Assembly: GCA_039707655.1 (NCBI GenBank)
Contig: CM077664.1
Location: 201,618,195 to 201,682,194, forward strand
Length of the DNA stretch: 64,000 bases
Origin: Elymus sibiricus
Lineage: Eukaryota > Streptophyta > Magnoliopsida > Poales > Poaceae
Direction of reading: 5' to 3'
Positions 10,212 through 21,882 of this stretch are shown one piece after another. Both the position numbers and the translations under genes were made by a program. The notes under the pieces are model-generated. The model had not been told where the DNA came from. It worked only from the letters and a program-made list of their open reading frames with translations, and did no database searches. Position 1 is the first letter of the stretch. Every line of letters begins with the position of its first letter.

Positions 10212-13200
10212 TCATCCAATAGTGATTGTCAAAACCTTTTCAATACAATTGATACCATTCACTGAAGTTTGTTTCTTCGGGAAATAAACCATATGCTCAT
10301 TCCCATTGACATGAAAAGTGACCTTGCTTTTATTGCAATCAATAACAGCTCCTGCAGTATTCAAAAAGGGTCTTCCAAGGATAATCGACATGTTGCCGTC
10401 CTCGGGCATATCAAGTATAACAAAGTCTGTTAAGATAGTAACATTTGCAACAACAACGGGCACATCCTCACAAATTCCAATAGGTATAGCAGTTGATTTA
10501 TCAGCCATTTGCAAAGATATTTCAGTAGGTGTAAGCTTATTCAAATCAAGTCTTCTATATAAAGAGAAAGGCATAACACTTACACCGGCTCCTAGATCAC
10601 ATAAAGCAGTTTTAACATAACTTCTTTTAATGGAGCATGGTATAGTAGGTATTTCCGGATCTCCTAGATTTTTAGGTACTCCACCCTTAAAAGAATAATT
10701 TGCAAGCATGGTGGAAATTTCAGCTTCAGGTACTTTCTTTTATTAGTGACAATATTTTTCATGTATTTAGCATAAGGAGACATTTTCAACATATCAATCA
10801 AGCGAGTGCGCAAAAAGACAGGTCTAAGCATTTCAACAAAGCGCTCAAAATCTTCCTCATCCTTGTTTTTAGATGGTTTAGTAGGAAAAGGCATAGGTTT
10901 TTGGACCCATGGTTCTCTTTCCTTTCCATGTTTTCTAGCAACGAAGTCTCTTTTATCATATCTTTTATTCTTAGGAGGTGGGTTATCAAGATCAACAACA
11001 GGTTCTATTTCTACATCATTATCTGGTTGGGCATCAACATGAACATCATCATTGTTATTGTCATTATCATTATCACTAGGTGGATGTTCATTGCCAGATT
11101 GTGTCTCAGCATCAGAAATAGAAACATCATTTTGATTCTCAGGAGGTTTTTCTATCTCAGGTTCGCTAGAAGCATGCAAAGTCCTATCCTTTTTCTTTTT
11201 CTTTTTCTTCTTAGATGGACTGGGCACATCAATATCATTTCTTTGAGAATCTTGTTCAATTCTTTTAGGATGACCTTCAGGATACAGGGGGTCCTGAGTC
11301 ATTCTACCCCCTCTAGTAACAACTCTAACAACATGATCATTCATTTTATTATTCATCTCATCAAGCAAATCATTTTGTGACTTAGCTATTTGTTCTAACT
11401 GAGTCTGAACCATAGAAGCATGTTTACTTAAGCATTTAACATCATTAGCAGTTCTAAACATCAAATCACTCAAGCGATCAATCATGACTGCATTTCTTTT
11501 TAATTGATTGCTAACATATATATTGAAATTCTCTTGCTTAACAATGTAGTTATCAAATTCATCCAAGCATTGACTAGCAGACTTATTATAGGGAATATCA
11601 CTTTCATTGAATCTACGAAGAGAATTTACCTCTACTACCTGTGTCGGGATATCAAGTCCATGTATTTCTTCAATAGGTGGTAGATTCTTAACATCTTCAG
11701 CCTTAATACCTTTTTCCTTCATAGATTTCTTAGCTTCTTGCATATCTTCTGGACTGAGGAATAGAATACCTCTTTTCTTCGGAGTTGGCTTAGGTGGTGG
11801 TTCAGGAAGTGTCCAATCATCGGCATTTCTCAATATATTATTTAATTGTTTTTCAGCCTGTCCAACAGTTTGTTCCCTGAAAACAGAACCAACATAACTA
11901 TCTAGGTAGTCCCTAGAAGCATCGGTTAGTCCATTATAAAAGATATCAAGTATTTCATTTTTCTTAAGAGGATGATCATGCAGAGCATTAAGTAATTGGA
12001 GAAGCCTCCCCAGCTTGAGGGAGATTCTCTTCTTCAATTTGCACAAAGTTAAATATTTCCTGTAAGGCAGCTTGTTTCTTATGAGCAGGAAAATATTTTT
12101 CAGAGAATTAGTATATCATATCCAGGGGACTACGCACACAACCAGGAGTAAGAGCATTAAACCATTTCTTAGCATCACCCTTTAATGAGAAAGGAAACAA
12201 CTTAAGAATATAGTTATAGCGAATTTTTTCCTCATGAGCAAATAGGGTGGCAATATCATTCAATTTAGTAAGGTGTGCCACAACAGTTTCAGTTTCATAA
12301 CCATGAAAATGATCAGATTCAACCAAAGTAATTAACTCGGGATCGACATAGAATTCATAATCCTTATCAGTAACAAATATGGGAGAGGTAGCAAACTTAT
12401 GATCATATTTCATTCTCTCCATCATAGACTTTTCTTTCAGCTTAGCTAGTAATTTTCTAACATCATCTCTATCATTACAAGCAAGAATTGCCCTAGCTGT
12501 CTCTCCATAAAAAACATAACCATCGGGTATCTTAGGCATTTCAACTCTAGTAGGAGGACTAGGCATAATAGGTGAATCATAATTTTCAAGAGTTTCAACA
12601 TTTTCAATTTCTTTAGCTTTAGCAATTTGTTCATCAAGAAATTCTCCTTGTGGCACAGCATCATCAAGCATAGTACTAGCATCATCAATAGTTTCATTCA
12701 TAGAAGAAGTAGTATCATCAATTACTTGCGACATATCAGAATGAATAGCAGGTGGTGGTGTCGCAAGCCTACTCAAAACGGAAGTTGAATTGATAACCCA
12801 CAAGTATAGGGGATCAATTGTAGCTTTTTCGATAAATAAGAGTGTCGAACCCAACGAGGAGCTAAAGGTAGAATTAATATTCCCTTCAAGTTCTATCGAC
12901 CACCGATACAACTCTACGCGCACTTAACGTTCGCTTTACCTAGAACAAGTATAAAACTATTTTGTAGGTGATGGGATAGGTTTGCAAGAATAAAACTAGA
13001 AGTACTTTGCGAGAATAAAACTACGAGTAATTTGCAAGATAATAAAAGTTAGTTGTTTAGTAGAAAGCTTTTGTAACACAAGAGAATGATTTGTCCCTAG
13101 GCAATCGATAACTAGACCGGTAATCGTTGTTGCAATTTTATATGAGGGAGAGGCATGAGCTAACATACTTTCCGTACTTGGATCATATGCACTTATGATT

Positions 13201-14357
13201 GGAACTCTAGCAAGCATCCGCAACTACCAAAGATCATTAAGGTAAAACCCAACCATAGCATTAAGTATCAAGTCCTCTTTACTCCCATACGCAACAACCC
13301 CCTTACTCGGGTGTAAGCTTCTGTCACTCTATCCGCCCACCAGAAGAGAATTATGAACGTATTGCAACACCCTACAGCAGGAATCCCTCACGCTTGCGCA
13401 ACATGGAGGGCACCATAGGACAGCACCAAAATAAAACATACAACTCAAATTAATCACGATCATCAATCAACCCATAGGACAAAACGAATCTACTCAAACA
13501 TCATAGGATGGCCACAAATCATTGGATAATAATATGTAGCATTAAGCACCATGTTTAAGTAGAGAATTACAGTGGGAAAAGAGAGGTTACACCGCTGCAT
13601 AGAGGGGGAGAGAGTTGGTGGTGACGGCGGCGAAGTTGTTGGTGTAGATCGCCGTCACGATGGTTCCCCCGGCGGCGCTCCGGCGGCACCGGAAGAGAGG
13701 GGGAGAGAGCCCCCCTCCTTCTTCTTCTTCCTTGGCCTCCCCCTAGATGGGAGGAGAGTTCCCCCTCTGGTCCATGGCTGCCATGGCGGCGAAGGGGCAG
13801 GAGGCCCTCCGAGATTGGATCTCTCTCTCTGTTCTCTTCTGTTTCGCGTTCCTGTTTTCTGGCCTTTCACCATTTCTTAAATTCCCGGAGATCCGTAACT
13901 CCGATTGCGCTAAAATTTTAACACGGTTTTTTTCTCCGGATAATAGCTTCGTTGCGCCCGAAGAATAGCACCAACCGACCTACAAGGGCCTCACGAGGCA
14001 CCACGGCGCGCCGCCTTGCGTTGATTCCACCTCCCAAAAATCACATATATTCCAAAATAATTCCCCGTAAAATTTTATTGCATTTGGACTTCGTTTGATA
14101 TGGATATTCTGCGAAACAAAAAACATGCAACAAACTGGAACTGGCACTGGGCACTGGATCAATATGTTAGTCCCAAAAATAATATAAAATATTGCTAAAA
14201 ATATGTGAAAGTGGTAGAATATTGGCATGAAACAATCAAAAATTATAGATACGACGGAGACGTATCATGAATCAAGTGCGGAGTGTGTTGGCAGTTCCTT
14301 ACCTCCTCTAGTCATAGAGGGGACGATCTTGGTCTTAGCGTCTTTCAAATTCTTCAT
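10212..14357 (-). pseudogene. gag-protease gene of element A, split by a solo LTR and frame-damaged
   Basis: The gene starts at 14357 (ATG on the minus strand, shortly after the primer binding site). It is cut at 14268 by the solo LTR 12791-14267 and resumes at 12785 in the same frame. A retrotransposon gag motif (FPFSLKGDAKKWFNAL) ends at a stop at 12108. The C-terminal gag (about 12046-10740) has a run of nine or so lysines and an acidic N/D-rich stretch. A frameshift near 10,730 leads into the aspartic protease (10709-10212), with active-site motif CDLGAGVSVMPF (D-L-G in place of the common D-S/T-G) and a later ILGRPFLNTAGA. I saw no zinc knuckle. Breaks: the LTR insertion, a stop near 12108, a frameshift near 12040 and one near 10,730. 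Confidence 0.8.
12791..14267 (-). mobile_element. solo LTR of a related gypsy family inside gag of element A
   Basis: The sequence runs TGATACGTCTCCGTCG...GGGTTATCA in minus sense, 1477 bp, flanked by perfect TGAAT duplications (12786-12790, 14268-14272). There is no internal domain and no partner LTR, as expected after LTR-LTR recombination. Its U3 start (TATAATTTTTGATTGTTTCA) resembles family B, while its 3' end (CCTATACTTGTGGGTTATCA) resembles family A. The CG-rich stem near 13980-14030 is weaker than in A or B. Confidence 0.88.
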
Positions 14358-14406
14358 AGTGCTCAACAGATATAAATCCCAAGTGACTCAACAAATAAAG
14401 CTATGC

Positions 14407-14424
14407 TCCCCGGCAATGGCGCCA
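14407..14424 (-). promoter_or_regulatory. primer binding site of element A (tRNA-Asp type)
   Basis: On the minus strand TGGCGCCATTGCCGGGGA lies 11 bases inside the 5' LTR. It matches the 3' end expected for tRNA-Asp with one difference. Athila-type elements use this primer. Confidence 0.75.
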
Positions 14425-15202
14425 GAAAAAGGTCTTGATAACCCACAAGTATAGGGGATCGCAACAGTTTTCGAGGGTAGTATTTCACCCAAATTTATTG
14501 ATTCGACACAAGGGGAGCCAAAGAATATTTGCGAGTATTAGCAGTTGAGTTGTCAATTTAACCACACCTGGAGAACTAAATATCTGCAGCAAAGTGTTTA
14601 GTAGCACAGTAGTATGATAGTTTTGATAGCAGTAGTAACAGTAGCAACAGTAACAGTAACAGTAACAGTAGAAGTAGCAGTTTTGTAGTGATTGTAATAG
14701 TAGCAGTAGCAAAGTAACTTAGCAAAGATCAATATGCGAAAGCGTAGGCATTGGATCGGTGATGGATAATTATGTTGGATGACATTCATCATATAACAGT
14801 CGCAACCTAGGGCGATACACAATAGCTCGAATTCATCAATGCAATGTAGGCATGTATTCCGTATATAGCCATACGTGCTTATAGTAAGAACTTGCATGAC
14901 ATCTTTTTTCATACCCTCCAGTGGCAGCGAGGTCCATAAGGAAACTAAGGGATATTAAGGCCTACTTTTAATAGAGAACCGGAACAAAGCATTAACACAT
15001 GAACTCCTCGAATTATAGTCATCCCTGGAGAGTATCCCACACAATTGTCACTGGGGTCTACGGATCAGAACAATAACAAGTGCATATGACAAGCGGATAG
15101 GATCAAGAACTCAAATATATTCATGAAAACATAAAGGGTTCAGATCTAAAATCATGGCACTCGGGCCCTAGTGGCAAGCATTAAGCATAGCAAAGTCATA
15201 GC

Positions 15203-15430
15203 TGTTAAACAATGTAACCCGTACGTGTATAGGCTTGTATATCTGATGTAACAACCTTTGGTTGGGTAGAGTTTATCTCCATGTATTTAGCTAACTTGGA
15301 GATCAAGTCTACACCTAACCGAACAACCTTGTATCTATCCTGTGCGCCTTTGTGCGCCTATATATACACGTACGCGTCCCTGCCGAGAGTGCATACGCTT
15401 AACCCAATACATCTCTGTTTATTTTTCACA
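15203..15430 (+). repeat. 5' LTR of the young copia element
   Basis: It starts TGTTAAACAATGTAACCCG and ends TTATTTTTCACA. It is the same as 19945-20172 with no difference found by eye. A TATATATACACG box lies at about 15359-15370. Confidence 0.93.
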
Positions 15431-15442
15431 TGGTATACACAG
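15431..15442 (+). promoter_or_regulatory. primer binding site of the young copia element
   Basis: TGGTATACACAG follows the LTR directly. It resembles the initiator-tRNA-Met site (TGGTATCAGAGC) used by most copia elements, with mismatches at its 3' half. Confidence 0.6.
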
Positions 15443-15479
15443 CCTAAACTCTTCCGATCACATCTAGCCTCGCTACGCC

Positions 15480-18400
15480 ATGTCGTCCTCCTCTGCTGTC
15501 GCCATGGCTGCTCCCTCCCTCGCCTCCCTCGGCCACACCATCACCGAAAAACTGAGCCGGGATAACTTCCTGGTTTGGCGCACTCAAGTGCTGCCGCACG
15601 TCAAGGCGGCCGGCATGGTGGGCTACCTCGATGGCTCGGTGAAGGCGCCGCCCGCTGAACTTCTGGCGGAGAAAGAAGTTGCTGGCAAGAAGGAGATCAC
15701 CGCCACCCCAAACCCAGAATATGCGATCTGGGTTACGTAAGATCAGCAGGTTCTGACGTTCCTGCTCGCTACTCTCTCCCGCGATGTCCTCATGCAGGTT
15801 AGTACCTGTGATACGGCGGCGTCGGCATGGAAGGAGATTCTCCAGAGCTTCTCTTCGCAATCCCGAGCCCGCATCATCCAGCTTCGCTCCCAGATCGGGA
15901 ACACCCGGAAGGGTGACCTCTCGGCGGCCGCCTACTTCACCAAGATGAAGGGGCTCGCCGACGAACTTGCAGCTGCGGGGAAACCCCTGGACGAAGACGA
16001 CATCGTCTCCCACATCCTTCAGGGGCTCATGCATGAGTCGGAGTACAATGGCTTCGTTTCGGCCATCTCCACTCGAACCATCACCGACCAACCCATCGGC
16101 CTGGGAGAGCTCTTCTCCCTCCTGCTCGCTGCCGAGGCACGGATCGCCGCCCAGACTGCAGCCTACACCGCCAACCTTGCTGCAAAGGGCGGTGGTCGCG
16201 GCGGTCGCTCTGGAGGCGGCAACAACGGCGGCGGCTACCGCGGCTACAACAACAATACCGGTGGCCGCTTCCCCGACAACTCCGCTGGAGGAAACTCTGG
16301 TGGATCTTCGCGGCAGGGTGGTGATCGCGGCGGTGACCGCAGTGACCAGCAGCGCGAACGGTGCCAGATCTGCAAGGAGAGCGGGCATGGTGCGTGGCGC
16401 TGCAAGAAGCGCTATGATCGTGGCTACAACAACAATGTACGCAACCCTGCTGGTGGTGGCGGCGGCGGCGGCGGCGGTGGAAACCGATCTGCAAATGCCG
16501 CTCATTCCTATGGAGTTGATACCAATTGGTATCTCGACACCGGCGCAACGGACCACGTGACCGGTGAGCTTGAGAAGCTTGATGTACGTGATCGCTACAC
16601 CGGCACGGAGCAAATCCACACCGCGAGTGGTCAAGGTATGAGCATTGCACATGTTGGTCACTCAGTTTTATCTACCCCTCATGGCTCACTAAAACTTAAA
16701 AATATTCTTCATTCACCACAAGCCGACCAAAGCTTGCTCTCTGCTCATCGCCTTATCAATGATAACTATGCTTTTCTTGAGGTTTACCCTGAAATTGTTT
16801 TTGTTAAGGATCGGGCCACTCGGAGAACCATTCTTCAAAGCAAGAGTAAGGGTCGCTTGTATCCGGTGTCTGGCCGCCATGATGTTCCCCATCGTCAAGC
16901 TCTTGGTGTGGTCAAACCGTCTACTTCAAGGTGGCATAAGCGTCTAGGGCATCCTGCTTTACCGGTGGTCCAGAAAATTCTTCGTGATTTTTGTCTTCCA
17001 GTTTCCAATAAGCAAGATCACTTGTTAGTTTGTGATTCATGTCAGATGGCCAAGAGCCATCAACTTCCTTATTTGCGATCTACTAGTGAGTCGAAAGCTC
17101 CTTTAGAGATTATTTTTTCCGATGTGTGGGGTCCAGGACCCGTTTCTGTAGGCAGACAGAAGTATTATGTCAGTTTCATCGATGATTTTAGCAAGTTTAG
17201 TTGGATTTATTTGCTCAAAAATAAGTCTAATGTGTTTGAGAAATTTCATCTTTTTCAACAACATGTTGAACGACTCTTTGATCGCAAGATTCTTGCCATG
17301 CAAACGGATTGGGGGGGTGAATACCAAAAGCTTAATTCCTTTTTTGAGCGTATTGGCATCACCCATCATGTCTCATGCCCCCATGCTCACCAACAAAATG
17401 GATCTGCCGAGCGAAAACACAGGCATATTGTTGAGGTTGGTTTGTCCCTTCTTGCCCATGCGTTTATGCCACTCAAGTTTTGGGATGAGGCGTTCCTCAC
17501 CGCGGTTTATCTTATTAATCGTGTGCCTAGTAGGGTCATCAAAAACCAAACTCCCCTCGAACGGCTCTTTGGTACTAAACCTAACTACACTTTTCTTCGC
17601 ATATTTGGTTGTGCCGTGTGGCCCAACTTGCGCCCCTTTAACAAACATAAACTTGAATTTCGCTCCAAACAGTGTGTGTTCTTGGGTTATAGTACCATGC
17701 ATAAAGGCTATAAGTGCCTTGATATTGCTTCTGGCCGAGTGTACATCTCGCGTGATGTGGTTTTTGATGAACACGTCTTTCCTTTTGCCAAACTCCATCC
17801 GAATGCCGGCGCACAACTCCGCAAAGAGCTTGTTCTCTTGCCCACTCATCTTCTCCCATCACCCACTTTCCTTTCCGAGGGGCTAGCTAATACTGCTGAT
17901 CACATGTCTTTGTCTCAGGATATTACCCTTGATCAATTTTCTGATGCGAGTGTGCAGGATCATGCTGAAAATCTGGAAGAAAATGCACGGCAGGGTCATG
18001 ATTCTATGTCTACAGGCGCTCCTACGGATCACGATGCCGCTGTGGATTCGGGTGGGATCTCCTCCGAGCCATCCTCCATCTCCGCCGAGCGGGCCGATCC
18101 GCCTACGCCATCTGGCGCCTCTGGAGCCGCTGCAGGCGAGACTTCGGGCGCGAGTTCGGCTGCTGATCCCGAGGCCAGTTTGTCCTCGCTACCGGCTGGC
18201 TCGCTACAGGAGTCTGCGGGATCTTCTGCTGATTCTGCTGGCTCTCCCGTCTCCGCGTCATCTAACCGCCTTCAACAACAACTTGCACGCCCTGCTCTGC
18301 CCCCACCTGTTCGTCCACACACGAGGTCTCAAGGTGGTATTTTCCAACCCAAAGTTTACAAGGATGGTTGTATTCGTTGGGGTTCCTTTTGTACAACAGG

Positions 18401-19937
18401 TGAACCGCAAACCTTGGGAGAAGCTCTTGGTGATCCTCGCTGGAAGCAGGCTATGGATGAGGAGTACTCTGCACTTATGCACAACAGAACCTGGCGCCTT
18501 GTTCCTCCTGTCAAGGGCAGGAATGTCATTGACTGCAAATGGGTGTATAAAGTAAAGAGAAAGTCAGATGGCAGTATTGACAGGTACAAGGCACGGCTTG
18601 TTGCAAAGGGGTTCAAGCAAAGGTATGGGATTGACTACGAGGACACGTTTAGTCCTGTAGTCAAAGCTGCTACTATCAGACTAATCCTCTCAGTTGCAGT
18701 CTCACGGAACTGGTGCATGAGACAACTAGATGTGAAGAACGCGTTTTTGCATGGTGTTCTGGAAGAGGAAGTGTTCATGAGACAACCTCCTGGGTATGAA
18801 AACTCTCGCTCACCACGTTATGTTTGTAAGCTTGATAAAGCGCTGTATGGGCTGAAACAAGCACCCAGAGCATGGTACTCTCGTCTATCCTCAAAGTTAC
18901 AATCTCTTGGTTTTGTTCCATCCAAAGGAGATACGTCGCTTTTCTTTTATCATAAGCATGGGATCACTATTTTTATGCTCATTTATGTGGATGATATAGT
19001 TGTCACTAGTTCATCATCTCAAGCTGTTGAAGCTCTTCTCAAGGATTTGAGCAAGGACTTTGCTCTCAAGGATCTTGGCAGTCTCCATTTCTTCCTTGGG
19101 ATTGAGGTTAAAAATATTCAGAATGGAATTTTGCTGTCACAAGAAAAGTATGTGCAGGAAATACTTCAAAGAATAGGCATGAAGGGATGTAAGCCTTCAT
19201 CCACACCTTTGTCCGTCTCTGAAAAGTTGTCTCTTCATGATGGGGAAGTACTTGGAGGAGAGGACTCGACCAGGTATAGGAGTATTGTAGGAGCACTTCA
19301 GTATTTGACATTGACCAGGCCAGATATTTCATATTCAGTAAATAAGGTATGTCAGTTTTTGCATGCTCCTACTAGTGTTCATTGGACAACAGTGAAAAGG
19401 ATATTGAGATATCTTCAGGGGACGAAGAGTCATGGCCTTAAAATCAGCAAGTCAGATTCTATGCTTGTGAGTGCTTTTTCAGATGCAGATTGGGCAGGTT
19501 GTCCTGATGACAGAAGGTCCACAGGAGGTTTTGCAGTGTTTCTAGGAGGTAACCTAGTTTCATGGAGTGCTCGCAAGCAACCCACTGTATCCAGATCAAG
19601 CACAGAAGCTGAGTATAAAGCTCTAGCTAATGCTACTGCTGAAGTCATTTGGGTTCAGAACTTGTTGACTGAGTTGGGTGTTCGTCATCCAAAGGCTGCG
19701 TCACTTTGGTGTGACAATCTTGGTGCCACATATTTGTCTGCTAATCCTATTTTCCATGCCAGAACGAAGCACATTGAGATTGACTATCACTTTGTTCGAG
19801 AAAGAGTGGCAGCCAAGCTATTGAACATCAGGTTCATTCCTACTGGTGATCAAGTTGCAGATGGGTTTACCAAACCGCTCACACTTCGGCAGCTAGAGGC
19901 ATTTAGACACAATCTCAACATAGATGGTTGTGATTGA
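15480..19937 (+). CDS. copia gag-pol polyprotein with one premature stop
   Basis: A single frame runs from ATG 15480 to TGA at 19935-19937, broken only by TAA at 15738-15740, most simply a CAA-to-TAA change, as sense coding continues in frame to 15792 and beyond. From the Met at 15792 the open part is 1381 residues: gag; a CCHC knuckle [14 protein letters not shown] at residue 191; protease [10 protein letters not shown] (Asp 249); GAG-pre-integrase with [10 protein letters not shown]; integrase core from FSDVWGP with QTDWGGEYQ; a Ser/Ala-rich linker; reverse transcriptase with YVDDI; and RNase H with [17 protein letters not shown]. Everything after the stop is intact, so this copy is probably dead for gag but could be rescued in trans or by readthrough. 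Confidence 0.9.
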
Positions 19938-19944
19938 GGGGGAA

Positions 19945-20172
19945 TGTTAAACAATGTAACCCGTACGTGTATAGGCTTGTATATCTGATGTAACAACCTT
20001 TGGTTGGGTAGAGTTTATCTCCATGTATTTAGCTAACTTGGAGATCAAGTCTACACCTAACCGAACAACCTTGTATCTATCCTGTGCGCCTTTGTGCGCC
20101 TATATATACACGTACGCGTCCCTGCCGAGAGTGCATACGCTTAACCCAATACATCTCTGTTTATTTTTCACA
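19945..20172 (+). repeat. 3' LTR of the young copia element
   Basis: It follows the purine tract GAGGGGGAA and ends CACA before the ATAGC duplication. No difference from the 5' LTR was seen over 228 bp. Confidence 0.93.
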
Positions 20173-20820
20173 ATAGCAACATCAATCTCAGAACATATTG
20201 GATAATAGGGATCAAAGCCCTAACAAATTGACTCGATTACATGATAAATATCATCCAACCCATCACCGTCCAGCAAGCCTATGGAGAAATTACTCACGCC
20301 CGGTGGTGAGCATCATGAAATTGGTGATGGAGGATGGTTGATGATGACGACGGCGACGAATCCCCCTTTCCGGAGCCCCGAACGGACTCCAGATCAGCCC
20401 TCCCGATGAAGAACAGGAGGTGGCGGCGGCTCCGTATCGTAAAACGTGATGAAACTTCTTCTCTTATTTTTTTTCTCGGGGAAAGTGAATTTATAGCGTT
20501 GGAATTAGGTCAGACGGCCGCCTGTGGGCCCCACAAGGCATCAGGGCGCGCCCTAGGGGGGGTCGCGCCCTGTTGCCTTGTGGGCAACAGGTGGCCCCTC
20601 TTCTGTTGATTCTTGCGCCAGTAATTTTTATTTATTCCATAAAATATCTCCAAAAAGTTTCGTCCAATTCCGAGAACTTTGGTTTCTGCACAAAAACATC
20701 ACCATGGTAGTTCTGCTGAAAACAGCGTCAGTCCGGGTTAGTTTCATTCAAATCATGCAAGTTAGAGTCCAAAACAAGAGCAAATGTGTTTGGAAAAGTA
20801 GATACGACGGAGACGTATCA

Positions 20821-21882
20821 GGCTTCTACATCAACCTTGCTACCCTTCCGATGATGTGTGAGTAGTTTACCACAGACCTACAGGTCCATAGCTAGTAACT
20901 AGATGGCTTCTTCTCTCTCTTTGATCTTCAATACCATGTTCTCCTCGATGTTCTTGGAGTTCTATCCGACGTAATCTTCTTTTGCGGTGTGTTTGTTGGG
21001 ATCCAATGAATTGTGGGTTTATGATCAAATTATTCATGAGAAATATTTGAGTCTTTTCTGAACTTATTTATGCATGATTGTTATAGCTTTGTATTTCTCT
21101 CCGATCTATCCGTTTAGTTTGGCCAAGTAGATTGATTTATCTTGCAATGGGAGAGGTGCTTCGTGATGGGTTCAATCTTGCAGTGTTCTATATCCCAGTG
21201 ACAAAGTAGGGGACAAGACACGAATTTGTATTGTTGCCATTAAGGGTAAAACAATGGGGTTTATTCATATTAATTGAGTTTACTTTGTCTACATCATGTC
21301 ATCTTGCTTAAGGTGTTAATCTATTTTTATTAACTTAATACTCTAGATGCATGCTGGATAGCGGTCGATGGGTGGAGTAATAGTAGTAGATGCAGGCAGG
21401 AGTCGGTCTACTTGTCTCGGACGTGATGCCTATATACATGATCATTGCCTTGAATATCGTCATAACTATGCGCTTTTCTATCAATTGCCCAACAGTAATT
21501 TGTTAACCCACCGTATGCTATGTGTTTGAGAGAGAAGCCTCTAGTGAAAACTATGGCCCCCGGGTCATTTATCTATCCTATATAAAATCCCAAAATACTT
21601 TGCTACAATTTTATTTCTTTTATTTTACTTTGCAATTTACTTATCTATCTATCACTATCAGAATTAATCCTTGCAAGTAACCGCCAAGGGGATTGACAAC
21701 CCTCTTGTTCGCGTTGGGTGCAAGTATTTGCTTTTGTGTGTGTAGGTGCTGCTAATGAGGTTCTGCTTCGTTCTCCTACTTGATTGATAACCTTGGTTCT
21801 TAACTGAGGGAAATACTTATCTCTACTGTACTGCATCATCCTTTCCTCTTCGAGGAAATCCCAATGCAGCTCACAAGTAGCA
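20821..21882 (+). mobile_element. 3' LTR of gypsy family B, copy B1, right part
   Basis: This is the continuation of the LTR interrupted at 703. It starts GGCTTCTACATCAACC and follows the second copy (24141-25201) closely, ending CACAAGTAGCA at 21882. The homology between the two B LTRs ends at the same base (21882 and 25201), which sets the LTR end. Confidence 0.85.

Larger units (their letters stand above)
15203..20172 (+). mobile_element. young copia retrotransposon (Ale/Hopscotch-like), nearly intact
   Basis: It is 4970 bp, bounded by ATAGC duplications (15198-15202, 20173-20177), with 228-bp LTRs that read as identical by eye. Between them are a primer site, one gag-pol frame with a single stop and a polypurine tract (GAGGGGGAA, 19936-19944). 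The compact size and short LTRs fit the Ale/Retrofit lineage that includes maize Hopscotch. It is the youngest insertion in this nest by LTR identity, since it lies inside the LTR of element A. Confidence 0.93.
704..20820 (-). mobile_element. Athila-like (Sabrina-type) gypsy LTR retrotransposon A, full span with nested insertions
   Basis: The element is read on the minus strand. The 5' LTR is 14436-20820 (interrupted by a copia element) and the 3' LTR is 704-2113. Both LTRs run TGATACGTCTCCGTCG...GGGTTATCA and total 1410 bp each. Flanking GGCTT duplications are at 699-703 and 20821-20825. The primer binding site resembles the 3' end of tRNA-Asp, typical of Athila elements. Coding content is gag, an aspartic protease and an accessory ORF. 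No reverse transcriptase, RNase H or integrase was found, so it is probably non-autonomous. Insertions inside it are at 3376-7465, 12791-14267 and 15203-20172. The Sabrina name rests on recall of LTR and gene layout. Confidence 0.88.
14436..20820 (-). repeat. 5' LTR of element A, interrupted by a copia element
   Basis: LTR sequence occupies 14436-15202 and 20178-20820 (1410 bp in total). The gap is copia element 15203-20172 plus one copy of its ATAGC duplication. The U3 inverted repeat is at about 20516-20595 and a (CAGTAA)n tract at about 14637-14672. It aligns along its full length to the 3' LTR at 704-2113. Confidence 0.87.

Noticed and set aside
15444..16661. 405-codon minus-strand ORF
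   Set aside because: It lies opposite the copia gag region, whose plus-strand frame contains the zinc knuckle and protease; antisense shadow.
704..21882. Reading the B LTR halves and element A as one large duplicated gene region
   Set aside because: TG/CA ends, PPT and PBS sites, and 5-bp duplications explain all boundaries as nested retrotransposons.
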